Shown here in pieces: positions 17,071 through 26,168 of a DNA stretch of 64,000 nt. Both the position numbers and the translations under genes were made by a program. How positions within the stretch are numbered: the stretch's first letter is position 1; each line of letters opens with the position of its first letter. Below the pieces are notes generated by a model. That model was given only the letters and a program-made list of their open reading frames with translations. It did not search any database and was not told where the DNA came from. The stretch spans positions 551,001 to 615,000 of the forward strand of contig NZ_FLRH01000004.1 of NCBI RefSeq assembly GCF_900089585.1. The letters run 5' to 3'. This DNA is from Micromonospora sediminicola (GTDB lineage: Bacteria > Actinomycetota > Actinomycetes > Mycobacteriales > Micromonosporaceae).

Positions 17071-18596
17071 CCGCCTGGGCGCGACTGCACGTCGACTACT
17101 GCCAGTACCAGGTGATCACCGTGCCGGGTGCGCCCGGTACGCCGATCTACACCGTCGGCGACGATCTCCTGCACGTGGGCGGGCCGCATCAGGTCACCGG
17201 CTTCTGCGGCGTCCACACCGCACCGATCGAGGCACGCCTGCGTGTCCTGTCCGGGCCGCCGACACAGGTCGACGCCGGTTGGGACGCGGTCAGTGAGGCG
17301 ACGCTCTGGAGCCCGAGCGGCCGGTTGTCGGTCGTCGGCCTGATGGGCGGTGTCGCGGACGCCCTCGTCGACGTCGCCGTTCCGCGCGGGCTGATCCGGG
17401 TGCGCATACACGCCCGCCACCGCCTGCACGAGACGGTACGCACCGACGACGACCCGCCCGAGCAGCACGAACTGCACGTCTGGGCGGTGCGCGAGGAGAC
17501 CCCGTGGCGCACCGTGCGGGCCGACCCGGAGGGACGCGCCTGGGAGCAGAAGCCGGCGAAGGCCGCCGAGTGGGCGATGCTGTCCCTGGTGCCGCGCCCG
17601 TCCACCCGGCCGGCGATCCTGCCCACGCTCCCACCCGACCCCTACGAGGACGACACCGGCCTGGCCCGGGTGACGGTGGTCCGCCACCGCCCCGGCCCGG
17701 TGGACCTGCCGGTCGGCGTGCTCCCCGTCGGTGACCTGGAGGTGCGCCTGGAGCGGATCGACGCGGAGACCCTCCGCTGGTCGTGGGCGACCGCCGACGA
17801 GCCGATCTTCCCCGAACCGCTGACCACGGTGCCGGACGACGAGCCCACCACCGTACGGCTGACGACCGGCCCCGACGGCGTGACGCTGCGGCACGAGGGA
17901 GTGCGGGGCCGGCACGCCGCCGCCCTCGGCCTGATCTGGGACCACCTGCTCGACGGCGACGGGACGTATCCGTGGGTCGGGACGCTGCGGGCGCGGGCCG
18001 CCGAGGCGACCGCGCGCGCCGAGAAGCACCGCCGGTTGCGGGCCGCGCAGGAGGCCGAGCGGTGGGGCGGGCCGCCGCCGTCCGATCGAATCCGCCGGCT
18101 CCGCGGCCATACGCAGTCCCTGGCGCGGATGGACCGCCGGTTGCTCGACCGCCTCGACGCGCTGCCCGCCGCCCGCCAGCGGGGGGCGGCCTGCTGGGCG
18201 GCCCGCCGGGCGATGCGGGTGGCCGGGCTGGAGCAGCTCGACTGGATCGCCGACGCGCTCGCCGCCGCCGAAGCCGGCCGTCCGCTCCCCCCGGCGTTCA
18301 CCGAGCAGCACGGCGCCGCCGCGTTCCGGCGCATGCTGTCCGACCCCGCGGCGCCCCGCACCACCGTCCCGCTCCGGCCGAACCCGAAGGCGTTCGGCGC
18401 ACAGGGTGTCACCGAGATGCTCCAGCAGGCCGCCGCGCTGCCCGCCCTGACCGCCCTGGCCGACGACGACCCGCTGGCCGCCGCGATCGACGCCCTCTAC
18501 AACGCGGCGATCGCCCACGGGGACGACCGGGACCGGTTCCTCGCCGAGGCGCACGCCGAGCTGCGGGGTGAGCCCGTCGGCCGGGCCGACGTCTAA
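17067..18596 (+). CDS. Hypothetical protein coupled to the DUF7737 protein
   Basis: 509 residues with no signal or membrane helix. The first 150 residues are beta-rich (YCQYQVITVPGAPGTPIYTV, then RLSVVGLMGGVADALVDVAV). The C-terminal third is helical, with RRLRAAQEAERWGG and a MLQQAAALPALTALADDDPL segment. Not recognised. The stop TAA uses the A of the adjacent IS end; restoring the pre-insertion TA target would give TAG at the same codon, so the gene is not truncated. Confidence 0.65.
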   Translation: MTAWARLHVDYCQYQVITVPGAPGTPIYTVGDDLLHVGGPHQVTGFCGVHTAPIEARLRVLSGPPTQVDAGWDAVSEATLWSPSGRLSVVGLMGGVADALVDVAVPRGLIRVRIHARHRLHETVRTDDDPPEQHELHVWAVREETPWRTVRADPEGRAWEQKPAKAAEWAMLSLVPRPSTRPAILPTLPPDPYEDDTGLARVTVVRHRPGPVDLPVGVLPVGDLEVRLERIDAETLRWSWATADEPIFPEPLTTVPDDEPTTVRLTTGPDGVTLRHEGVRGRHAAALGLIWDHLLDGDGTYPWVGTLRARAAEATARAEKHRRLRAAQEAERWGGPPPSDRIRRLRGHTQSLARMDRRLLDRLDALPAARQRGAACWAARRAMRVAGLEQLDWIADALAAAEAGRPLPPAFTEQHGAAAFRRMLSDPAAPRTTVPLRPNPKAFGAQGVTEMLQQAAALPALTALADDDPLAAAIDALYNAAIAHGDDRDRFLAEAHAELRGEPVGRADV

Positions 18597-18619
18597 GGCG
18601 TGTTTCGTACGAGGTTGTC

Positions 18620-18735
18620 TCACGTGGCAAGTCTCGCGAACTTCTTGTAGCAGGTCAGGGCGGTGGCCATGGCCAGGCAACGGCTCTGCCGGTCGTTGCG
18701 GACCACGTACGGGATCTTGAGACCACGAGTGGCCC
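18620..18735 (-). pseudogene. Transposase C-terminal remnant
   Basis: An open stretch without a start ends at the TGA at 18622-18620. It reads GLKIPYVVRNDRQSRC then LAMATALTCYKKFARLAT, the style of a transposase C-terminus. It lies 16 bases inside the left inverted repeat, facing outward, and is cut off by the DinB gene. Confidence 0.55.
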
Positions 18736-18753
18736 ATGGCAGGCTCATGCCGC

Positions 18754-19335
18754 ATGATCGATGATTTCGCGAAAGCCAACCTGCACGGGAGACTGCGGCG
18801 GGACCGCAAGGCGCTGCTCTGGAAACTCGACGGCTTGTCCGAATACGACGCCCGCCGACCTTTGACAGCGACCGGGACCAACCTCCTCGGCCTGGTCAAA
18901 CACGTGGCCACCGTCGAGGCCAGGTACTTCGGCGAGGTCTTCGACCGCCCTTCCCCGGAACCGCTGCCCCGGTGGCAGGACTCCAACGGCAGCGATCTGT
19001 GGGCGACCGAGCACGAGACCCGCGATCAGATCATCGCGTTCTACCGGCGTATCTGGGAACACTCGGACGCGACGATCAACGCGCTTCCCCTCGACGCCCC
19101 CGGCCACGTGCCGTGGTGGCCGGAGCCTCATGCCGACACGAACCTGTTCGCCATCATGGTCCATGTCCTCGGCGAATCCATCCGGCATGCCGGGCACGCC
19201 GACATCCTGCGCGAGGGCCTCGACGGCCGGACCGGGTTGCGGGCCGAACACGAGAACCAGATCGACGAGGAAGCCCGTGCGGCCTACTGCGCGAAGATCG
19301 AGCAGGCCGCCAGGTCGGCTGACGAGGCGGCATGA
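18754..19335 (+). CDS. DinB/DUF664 family protein within the IS remnants
   Basis: 193 residues, closely like the protein at 5531: LLWKLDGLSEYDARRPLT, GLVKHVATVEARYFGEVF and HAGHADILREGLDG keep the metal-binding His pattern. It should be a thiol-dependent transferase-type DinB protein of unknown substrate. There is no ribosome site before this ATG; an alternative ATG lies at 18736. It is bracketed by transposase remnants, and the right-hand one begins at its stop codon, so it may have been carried here. Confidence 0.8.
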   Translation: MIDDFAKANLHGRLRRDRKALLWKLDGLSEYDARRPLTATGTNLLGLVKHVATVEARYFGEVFDRPSPEPLPRWQDSNGSDLWATEHETRDQIIAFYRRIWEHSDATINALPLDAPGHVPWWPEPHADTNLFAIMVHVLGESIRHAGHADILREGLDGRTGLRAEHENQIDEEARAAYCAKIEQAARSADEAA

Positions 19336-19658
19336 CCTGACCGACGGGCAGTGGGCTGTTCTGGCTCCTGGCCTACCGTCTACGGCCTGTTCCGTCGCTG
19401 GCAGCGCGACGGGACCTGGGACAGGATCCTGTCGGCGTTGCAGGGGGATGGCGATGCGACCGGCCGGATCGGCTGGAGAGTGAGCGTGGACCCGGTGACC
19501 AACCCGCGTTCGACAAGGACCTCCACCGGCTACGCCACGCCGTCGAGAACCGCATCAACAGGCTCAAACGCCACCGCGGCGTCGCCACCCGCTACCACAA
19601 TCTGGCGGTCCGCTCTCAAGCCGTCCTGACCATCACGATCATCACCGAGTGGCTCTGA
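19334..19658 (+). pseudogene. IS5-family transposase remnant
   Basis: Three frames give consecutive pieces of one transposase: the N-terminus DLTDGQWAVLAP, a middle VYGLFRRWQRDGTWDRILSA ending GRIGWRVSVDP, and the C-terminus NRINRLKRHRGVATRYHNLA ending ITEWL. Internal deletions removed most of the DDE domain. The stop is 13 bases before the right inverted repeat. Confidence 0.8.
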
Positions 19659-19755
19659 CCAGCTTGTGACACACGCCTTAGTCCTCGGGGTGCGCATCCC
19701 GCTCGCCGTGGAACACTTCCCCGCGCGCGGACAGCCCCGGGAGAGCGCGCGGTCG

Positions 19756-20598
19756 TCACGTGCCCGGCCGATTCTCCCGGGTACGGGCTGATCGTCGCCG
19801 GCGCCACATCAGCCCCGCCGAGAAACCCGCCGCCATTCCGAGGACGACGTAGCTCAGCACCGGAGCGGGACCTCGGACGGCACCGGGACGCTCGTCGGAC
19901 ACCGCCCTGCGCGCCGCCGGTTCGGCCGGCGTCGATCTCGCGTACTCCTCGTCGACGACGAGAAGGAAGCGCCGTCCTCGTCTCGTCCCCGCCGTGCCCG
20001 CCGCCCAGGACGCCCGCGCCATCGGCCAGAAGCGCCGAGCGACGTCGGCCCGGAACATGCCGGCCAGCATGTCCCGCAGCAGCGGTTCGGGGATGGTGCC
20101 GATCTCGTAGCCCATCCAGGCGTACTGCACCAGGAGGTTGGTGTAGATGTGCTGCCGCTTGGCGGTGTCGTCGGGCAGGTCCAGTGGTCCCCAGCAGGGC
20201 AGGTAGACCGGCAGGTCGTCGAGCTGCATCGTGATCAGGTCGGTGTGGAAGCCGCAGATGGCCTGGATCCGGTCCGCCCTGCCCTGGCGGGCCTGGAGCA
20301 GCAGCGACACCGCGACGCCGCCGAGCGCGAGCGCCGACAGGACCGCCGACGTGGCCCCGTAGGTCTGCCCGATGTCGCTCAACCGGCTCCAGTCCTCGTC
20401 CGTCCCCCTGCTCACCGCTCTCAGCGCGACGGGCGACAGGATCACCAGCCCCACCACGACGAGGACTGCGACGACCGCGGCCGACGCGTGGCCGAGGCGA
20501 CGGCCCGGGCTTCCCCCTCCGGTCGCCGGACCTGGCGCCGAGGCACCGCCGACACGGCGTCCGGCCGCATGGTCCCGGCCCTTGGCGTCTCGGCGCAT
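19756..20598 (-). CDS. DUF6082-type membrane protein
   Basis: 280 residues. Two helices in the N-terminal half (about 37-58 and 81-101) precede a cytosolic helical core (QAICGFHTDLITMQLDDLPV, WMGYEIGTIPEPLLRDMLAG). A third helix lies near the C-terminus (about 246-263). This layout fits DUF6082, frequent in actinobacteria, often in several copies, with no known function. Confidence 0.7.
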   Translation of the reverse strand: MRRDAKGRDHAAGRRVGGASAPGPATGGGSPGRRLGHASAAVVAVLVVVGLVILSPVALRAVSRGTDEDWSRLSDIGQTYGATSAVLSALALGGVAVSLLLQARQGRADRIQAICGFHTDLITMQLDDLPVYLPCWGPLDLPDDTAKRQHIYTNLLVQYAWMGYEIGTIPEPLLRDMLAGMFRADVARRFWPMARASWAAGTAGTRRGRRFLLVVDEEYARSTPAEPAARRAVSDERPGAVRGPAPVLSYVVLGMAAGFSAGLMWRRRRSARTRENRPGT

Positions 20599-20733
20599 TC
20601 CGGAATTCTGCCGTCCCGTGCCACTCGCCCGCTGACCCGTGACGGCTGCCCGCCTCCGGGCCCGGGCCGCTCCGATGTCGACCGATCCTCCCGTCTAGGC
20701 TCCGCCTTGATCACCTCCTGAGAGGGCACCATC

Positions 20734-21348
20734 GTGACGACTCACCGAACCGGGACGGCGCGAGCCGCCGGTGTGACCATCTCCCTGCTCGCCGCCGCAC
20801 TCCTGCTGGCCGCCGCCTGCACGTCGCCGGCGCCCGGTACGGACGTCGGGTCGTCGGCTTCCGCTCCACCGGCCTCGGCGAGCGCCCCGCCCTCTCGGAA
20901 GCTGTCCGCGCCGACCACGCTCCTCGGTTTCCCCAAGACGACGAGCAGGGTTCTGTACGGCGCTGCGATCCAGCAGTTGGAGCAGCTCAAGCGCGAGGTC
21001 GGCCAGGCGACCAGCGCGATCGGCGAGGCATACGAGGACGGCACGCCCGATGGAGACGTCGTCTTTGTCAGCGGGGCGTCAGGATCGATCGCCGATCCGG
21101 CCGGCGTCCTGGAAAGGGCGCTCAGGCCGTACCGCATCACCAAGGTCGCCAGCGTCGATGCCGGCGCCCTCGGGGGTGAGGCGCGCTGTGGGCGCGGACG
21201 AACCGAGGATGGCAGTTACCTGACCACGTGCGGCTGGGCGGACCGGGAAACCGTCGGCGTGGTGAGCTTCACCTCGTCGAGGCCCCAGACCGACCACACC
21301 GCCGACTTCCTCACAGTGCGGGACCTCGTGAGCCGCCCGACCGACTGA
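20734..21348 (+). CDS. Lipoprotein, hypothetical
   Basis: 204 residues with a lipobox (LAAAC, Cys29) after a hydrophobic signal, then a Ser/Pro/Ala-rich linker (about 30-55) and a compact domain with two Cys (GEARCGRG and LTTCGWAD). It should be anchored on the outer face of the membrane. The domain is not recognised. GTG start after GAGAGGG. Confidence 0.7.
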   Translation: MTTHRTGTARAAGVTISLLAAALLLAAACTSPAPGTDVGSSASAPPASASAPPSRKLSAPTTLLGFPKTTSRVLYGAAIQQLEQLKREVGQATSAIGEAYEDGTPDGDVVFVSGASGSIADPAGVLERALRPYRITKVASVDAGALGGEARCGRGRTEDGSYLTTCGWADRETVGVVSFTSSRPQTDHTADFLTVRDLVSRPTD

Positions 21349-21437
21349 CGACGCCGGCCGACCTCTCCGCCCTCGTCCACTCCGGACGATGCCCCTGGAG
21401 TGGCACGCGAACCTTTATTCCAGTGCTAGAGTAAGGC

Positions 21438-21974
21438 GTGGAGCTGACCCCCGCCGAGCTGACCGTCCTGGGCCTGGTGGTCGAACGGCCGCAGCACGGC
21501 TACGACCTGGAGCGGGTCATCGAGCAGCGGGGCATCCGGCAGTGGACCGACATCGGGTTCTCCTCGATCTACTACCTGCTCGCCAAGCTGGAACAGCGCG
21601 GTCTGCTCCACGTCCCGCAGGCACCGGCCGCCGCCAGGTCCCGCCGCGTCTTCCACCCCACCGACGAGGGCCGCCGGGTCGCCGCGCAGAACACGCTGGC
21701 GGTCATCGCCGAGGCACGCCCGCACCCGCAGCCCCTGCTGGTCGGCGTCGCCAACCTGGCCCTGCTCACCCCGCAGCAGTACGAGCAGGCGCTGCGCACC
21801 CGGCTGACGCAGCTCGACGGCCGGATCGCCGCGATCCGGGCGGCGCAGCACGCGCAAGGCTCCCTCCCGCACGCGGCCCGCGAGGTCTTCTCCTACTCCC
21901 TGAGCCTGATGCAGGCAGAGAGGCAGTGGCTCGCCCACCGAGTCCAGGTGCCCCATGACGAACCCGACCGCTGA
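21438..21974 (+). CDS. PadR-family transcriptional regulator
   Basis: 178 residues. The N-terminal PadR winged helix is clear: LTVLGLVVERPQHGYDLERV, then SSIYYLLAKLEQRGLL and FHPTDEGRR. A helical dimerisation arm follows (LTQLDGRIAAIRAAQ). GTG start; TAGAGT at 21427-21432 lies six bases before it, so the transcript is probably leaderless. The next gene overlaps by 20 bases and encodes a GyrI-like ligand-binding protein, which may detect the same compounds. Confidence 0.88.
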   Translation: MELTPAELTVLGLVVERPQHGYDLERVIEQRGIRQWTDIGFSSIYYLLAKLEQRGLLHVPQAPAAARSRRVFHPTDEGRRVAAQNTLAVIAEARPHPQPLLVGVANLALLTPQQYEQALRTRLTQLDGRIAAIRAAQHAQGSLPHAAREVFSYSLSLMQAERQWLAHRVQVPHDEPDR

Positions 21975-22596
21975 GAAGATCGACTTCAAGAAGACGCTCG
22001 ACGCCTACCGCGCACAGCAGGGCCGGTTCCGGCTGGTCGAGGTGCCGGACATGCGCTACCTCATGATCGACGGCCACGGCGACCCCAACACGTCACCCGC
22101 CTTCACCGAGGCGATCGAGGCGCTCTACCCGACGGCGTACAAGCTGAAGTTCGCCAGCAGGCGCGGCCTCGGGCGCGACTACGTCGTCCCGCCCCTGGAA
22201 GGTCTGTGGTGGGCCGAGGACATGGCGTCGTTCACCACCGCACGGCAGAAGTCACAGTGGAACTGGACGCTGATGCTGATGGTCCCCGACTGGATCGCGC
22301 CACAGATGGTCACCGACGCCGTCGAGCAGGCCGGCGCCAGGAACCCACCGGCCCGTCTCGACGACGTCCGCCTCGAGACGCTGTCCGAGGGACGGTGCGT
22401 GCAGACGCTGCACGTCGGGTCCTTCGACGACGAGGCCGAGGTGCTCGACCGACTGCACCACGAGTACGTCCCCGGCAACCGGTTCCGCATGACCGGGAAG
22501 CACCACGAGATCTATCTCAGCGACTTCCGCAGGGTCGCACCCGACAGGCAGCGCACCATCCTCCGGCAGCCCGTTGTTCCCGACCCGGCGAGCTGA
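21955..22596 (+). CDS. GyrI-like small-molecule-binding protein
   Basis: 213 residues of the GyrI-like/SOUL-type effector-binding group: a conserved KTLDAYRAQQGRFRLVEVPD start, then YLMIDGHGDPN and GLWWAEDMASF, and near the end HHEIYLSDFRRVAPD. Relatives bind bulky hydrophobic or cationic compounds in a cleft and some hydrolyse them. It starts inside the PadR gene, so production is coupled to that regulator. Confidence 0.83.
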   Translation: MTNPTAEKIDFKKTLDAYRAQQGRFRLVEVPDMRYLMIDGHGDPNTSPAFTEAIEALYPTAYKLKFASRRGLGRDYVVPPLEGLWWAEDMASFTTARQKSQWNWTLMLMVPDWIAPQMVTDAVEQAGARNPPARLDDVRLETLSEGRCVQTLHVGSFDDEAEVLDRLHHEYVPGNRFRMTGKHHEIYLSDFRRVAPDRQRTILRQPVVPDPAS

Positions 22597-22614
22597 CCGT
22601 CGGAGGCCATTCGC

Positions 22615-23079
22615 TCAGCCGTTCGTGGGGCTGGAGATCCCTCGAGCCGCAAAGGACGATGCCACCTCGTCGAACATCCGGACCGCATCCTCCGCCCGCG
22701 CGGCGGCATCCGCTATCGGCAGCTCCATCTGGGGGTCGTACCCGGAGAGGCCCGTGACCATCTGGACGGCCTCGCCGAGCCGGTACATCGCCGTGACGAC
22801 CGCTTGGGCGTCCGCGCCCCGGTACCAGAAGGGGACCGTGATCGCCGCTTCGCCAGCGAAGTAGCTGACCTGGATGCCGGTCGGCTCATGGGTCAACTCG
22901 TAGTTGTGGGCGCCGTCGAAGACGGACACCTCGCCGAGCACCTGCCGCACCGCCGCCACCAGTCGGGCCCATGTCTCCCCGCTCGGACGCTCGTCGTCGT
23001 CGGCCTCCTCGGCCGCCTCCAGCGCGTCGTCCCAGGACTGGTCATCGCCCCGGGGCACGAAGATCAGGTCATAGCTCAT
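22615..23079 (-). CDS. Hypothetical protein
   Basis: 154 residues, acidic, starting MSYDLIFVPRGDDQSWDDAL. It has a beta-rich middle (GIQVSYFAGEAAITVPFWY) and a helical end. The opening resembles small actinobacterial proteins that look like SUKH or immunity proteins, but I cannot place it firmly. No signal peptide or membrane segment. Confidence 0.65.
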   Translation of the reverse strand: MSYDLIFVPRGDDQSWDDALEAAEEADDDERPSGETWARLVAAVRQVLGEVSVFDGAHNYELTHEPTGIQVSYFAGEAAITVPFWYRGADAQAVVTAMYRLGEAVQMVTGLSGYDPQMELPIADAAARAEDAVRMFDEVASSFAARGISSPTNG

Positions 23080-23188
23080 GGCGATGAACCGTACCTCCCC
23101 TTCGCCCCCGGGGCCCTCGGACGGTCAGAGTGCTGCCGGATGGTCGGCGCACACGGCGACGGCTGGCCGCCGGATGCTCTAGGGTCCG

Positions 23189-23563
23189 GTGGTGCGAATC
23201 GGCGGCCCGCCAAAGGCCGGCATCCTCGCGATCGGGCTCGGTGTGCCGGCGGGTTTGCTCGCGGCGAGCGCCGGCGGTTCGGTCCAACGCGCCCCCACCG
23301 CTCTTCTCGTCATGGCGGTCGGGCTCACCGTCGCCGGCCTGCTGGTCGGCTCGGCAGCGGGTCTCCGGAACCACCGGATCTGGCCCGCGGTGCTGGTGCT
23401 GCTCTGCTCCTTCCACGCCGGCACATGGCTGAGCTCTTCCCACCACAGCGTCGCCGGGGACGTCGTCGTGCTGACCGTCGCCGCTGTCCCGGCCTGCCTC
23501 GGCGCGGCGCTCGGGTTCGCGGTCGGCCGTCGCCTCGCCGCACGGCAAGCCCAGGCCCGCTAG
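23189..23563 (+). CDS. Small membrane protein
   Basis: 124 residues with three or four hydrophobic helices and a short Arg-rich tail. Two tandem GTG codons (23189 and 23192) could start it; TAGGGT at 23181-23186 is a -10 placed for leaderless initiation at one of them. It shares its stop region with a decayed minus-strand gene. No family recognised. Confidence 0.6.
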   Translation: MVRIGGPPKAGILAIGLGVPAGLLAASAGGSVQRAPTALLVMAVGLTVAGLLVGSAAGLRNHRIWPAVLVLLCSFHAGTWLSSSHHSVAGDVVVLTVAAVPACLGAALGFAVGRRLAARQAQAR

Positions 23564-23665
23564 ATCTCGCCGACGGCCAGGACCAGTTGGACCGGGAACT
23601 CCTTGTCCACTGGCCCACACCGACGCAAACGCTTCGACCGTGGCGGTGCCAGCCGTCTGCCTCCG

Positions 23666-23932
23666 CTACGAACTCGGCCGGGACGTCAGCGACGGGAGGT
23701 AGCCGCTCGCCCTGGACGGCCCGGCTCCAGGTCGGCCTGGAAGCTCCGCCCACACCTCGTTCCACCGCTCGGCCGGCTCGTCCCAGAACACGTCGCTCAC
23801 CGCCACGGACACGATGTGGTAGCCGGGGCCGCCGACATCAATGCCCTGCCCCACGTGCCGTACCACCCGCGCCGACGGATAGTCCCGCCGAACCACTTCC
23901 TCGGCCAGATCGAGGGACTCGTCGAGGTTCAC
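23666..23932 (-). CDS. Hypothetical protein, possibly a decayed gene
   Basis: 88 residues from a GTG. The core NLDESLDLAEEVVRRDYPSA and GGPGYHIVSVAVSDVFW reads like a real folded domain, but the last 25 residues are low-complexity Ser/Arg/Pro. Downstream on the same strand another frame gives EFVAEADGWHRHG and a third gives VDKEFPVQLVLAVGEI with a stop at 23560. The original product may have been longer or followed by a second small gene, now frameshifted. Confidence 0.4.
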   Translation of the reverse strand: MNLDESLDLAEEVVRRDYPSARVVRHVGQGIDVGGPGYHIVSVAVSDVFWDEPAERWNEVWAELPGRPGAGPSRASGYLPSLTSRPSS

Positions 23933-23994
23933 GGCCGCATGCCATCGCGCGGACCCGGTGGGCCTCCCGCTGCGGCGAACCGGTCGTCCGGGGG

Positions 23995-24804
23995 TCATGG
24001 CTTGCGGGCGACCCCGCAGTAGCCGTCCACGACGGCGGTCGGCTCGCTGTCCGGTCGCCACCGGCCGAGCGGAACGACACCCGGCTCGACGAGGTCGAGG
24101 CCGTCGAAGAACGCGGCGAAGTCGGTCACCTCACGCAGGTGGTACGGCACGGCGCCGCTCTCGTTGTACTGCCGGTGCGACTCGATCACCCGCTCGCTGG
24201 TGGCCGTGCCGTCGGACATCGCCAGGAAGCTGCCGGACGGCAGGGTGGAGACCAGGGCGTCGACGATGGCCCGCGCCTCGGCCGGTTCCCGCACGTGGCC
24301 CATGACACCGAGCATCATCAACGCGATCGGCTCGGTGAAGTCCAGCGTCTCGGAGGCGCCCTGGACGATCTTCTCCGGGTCGCGCAGGTCGGCGTCGACG
24401 TACCGCGTGGCGCCTTCCTGGCTGCTGGTCAGCAACACCCGGGCATGGGCGAGGACCATCGGGTCGTTGTCGACGTACACGATGCGCGCCTGCGGCGTGA
24501 TTCCCTGGGCGACCTGGTGGGTGTTGTCGGCCGTGGGCAGACCGGTGCCGACGTCGAGGAACTGGCGGACCCCCGCCTCGCCGGCGAGGTACGTCACCGC
24601 GCGGCGCAGGAACGCCCGCGAGTATTGCGCCGCCTCCACGATCTCGGGGAAGACCGCTCGGACCTGGTCGCCGACGGCCCGGTCCGGCGCGAAGTTGTCC
24701 TTGCCGCCGAGCCAGTAGTTCCACACCCGCGCCGAGTGGGGCACCGTCGTGTCCAGCTTGGAGGCCAGCTCCTCGACGGGCTGGTCGGCTCGCCCCTGCG
24801 ACAT
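23995..24804 (-). CDS. SAM-dependent methyltransferase, DUF574 type
   Basis: 269 residues. The actinobacterial DUF574 pattern is complete: HSARVWNYWLGGKDNF at the N-terminus, then RQFLDVGTGLPTADNTHQ as the SAM site, IVYVDNDPMVLAHA, and DGTATSERVIE near the end. These enzymes are numerous in Streptomyces and Micromonospora; substrates are unknown. ATG at 24804 has GGGGGAG seven bases before it, better than the TTG five codons upstream. Confidence 0.9.
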   Translation of the reverse strand: MSQGRADQPVEELASKLDTTVPHSARVWNYWLGGKDNFAPDRAVGDQVRAVFPEIVEAAQYSRAFLRRAVTYLAGEAGVRQFLDVGTGLPTADNTHQVAQGITPQARIVYVDNDPMVLAHARVLLTSSQEGATRYVDADLRDPEKIVQGASETLDFTEPIALMMLGVMGHVREPAEARAIVDALVSTLPSGSFLAMSDGTATSERVIESHRQYNESGAVPYHLREVTDFAAFFDGLDLVEPGVVPLGRWRPDSEPTAVVDGYCGVARKP

Positions 24805-24913
24805 GTCGTTCTCCCCCAATGGCTCACGGCGTCAGGGCCGTAGCCTAGTGCCCCACCGGCGGGCGGTGGGGGTGTGCTGGTGGTCAACCGGTGGCGACGG
24901 CCGGTCTCCGGGG

Positions 24914-26161
24914 CTACCGGGCGTCGCGCCGACGACGCGCGCGCTCGAACTCGGCGACGTCCGCCATCCAGGGCCCGTGCTGGTCGAGCGCGGCGCAGCC
25001 GCCGCGGACGAAGGCGCTCACCATGTTCCGGTATCCGCCGATCCCGTCGACCAGGCTGTACTCGACCCGGTACTGCGGATCGGACCCGGCCTCTCCGGGT
25101 CGCACGGTCGTGATCCGGGCGACGGAGTCCGCGTAGAAGTGCAGCTGGATCCCCTCGCCCATCTCCTCGTCCTCGATGGTGAACACCTCGTTGTCACCCG
25201 CGGAGCGGTCGGCGACGAACTCCCAGAACTCGCCGGAGGCGGTGCCCTGGCCGTCCCGTCGCCACGTCCGCTCGCCGCCCTTGTCGTCGGTGAACGTCAG
25301 GGCCGTCTTGGCGCCGTCACCGAGGTCGGTGTGCTCCTCGGGGTCGTCCGCCGGGGTGCTCCTGGAGCGGTCCGCGGCCTCCGAGCACATCAGAAAACTC
25401 ACCGTACGCACCGCGTCGTCGACGAGTCCGGGATGCGCCCGGCGCACGGCCGCGTCGACCGTCGCCGCCATCCGATCCCAGTCGCGCTTGTCCGTGGCCC
25501 GGTGTCCCCGCCTCGGATCGAGGCCGATCCGCATCCCGGCGCACGCCTGCTCAGCCGTGGCGATCACACGCATGACCTGGGGCAGCAGTGCGGGGTCGAC
25601 GGCATCGGGCATCCGCCGTGGAACCGTCGCGCCGTGCAGGTACTGGCCCGTGTATCTCAGGATCGCCGCGTCGAGCGGCCCGAGGACCGTGCCGCGCGCG
25701 GCGCGACGGCGGTTCGCGTGGTATTCCTGGGCACGTCTCTCGTTCGATTCCTCGGTCGCCGCGCGCATCGCCTGGCAGACCTGACCGCGTTCCAGCAGGG
25801 CGATGTCGGCGCCATGGGCCACCGGCCGACTCCGGTCCCACGGGATACGCCGGAACAGCGCGTCGACGTCCGCCGGCGGGGCGAGCAGGACCGGGTCCAA
25901 CAGGGCGACGGCAGCGTCCTCGTCGAGCCGGCCGCGGGTCCCGGCGGTGTCGCACAGCGGAAGGACCGCGCTCCACAGCAGCAGGTGCCGGGCCAGGTCC
26001 TCGCGGATCACCGCAAGATGGGCCTCGGCGATCGGGAAGGTGAACTCGCGAGGTTCATGGTTGGCGTCGGCCCCGGCGGCGAGCATCAGCTTCAGCTGGC
26101 CGTTCTCGTGGATCACCTTCGGGATCCACCCGCTGCTGCGCGTGAAGACGATGTCCCTCAT
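24914..26161 (-). CDS. Hypothetical protein (DUF6357-like)
   Basis: 415 residues, soluble. The first half is helical (LAVIREDLARHLLLWSAVLP, DADALFRR-type helices); the last 140 residues are beta-rich (TALTFTDDKGGERTWRRDGQ, EYSLVDGIGGYRN). I recall this pattern from an actinobacterial family of unknown function, but the name is tentative. It follows the gene at 26169 by seven bases, so they are co-transcribed. Confidence 0.6.
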   Translation of the reverse strand: MRDIVFTRSSGWIPKVIHENGQLKLMLAAGADANHEPREFTFPIAEAHLAVIREDLARHLLLWSAVLPLCDTAGTRGRLDEDAAVALLDPVLLAPPADVDALFRRIPWDRSRPVAHGADIALLERGQVCQAMRAATEESNERRAQEYHANRRRAARGTVLGPLDAAILRYTGQYLHGATVPRRMPDAVDPALLPQVMRVIATAEQACAGMRIGLDPRRGHRATDKRDWDRMAATVDAAVRRAHPGLVDDAVRTVSFLMCSEAADRSRSTPADDPEEHTDLGDGAKTALTFTDDKGGERTWRRDGQGTASGEFWEFVADRSAGDNEVFTIEDEEMGEGIQLHFYADSVARITTVRPGEAGSDPQYRVEYSLVDGIGGYRNMVSAFVRGGCAALDQHGPWMADVAEFERARRRRDAR

Positions 26162-26168
26162 GATCCGT

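Larger units (their letters stand above)
18596..19678. mobile_element. Composite of two inverted, decayed IS remnants around a DinB gene
   Basis: AGGCGTGT (18596-18603) and ACACGCCT (19671-19678) are exact terminal inverted repeats, each next to a TA (18594-18595 and 19679-19680) as expected of TA duplication in the IS427 branch of IS5. Inside each end lies the 3' portion of a transposase gene reading outward: minus strand on the left, plus strand on the right. An intact DinB gene sits between them. The inner ends and the N-terminal transposase halves are missing. Confidence 0.7.
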
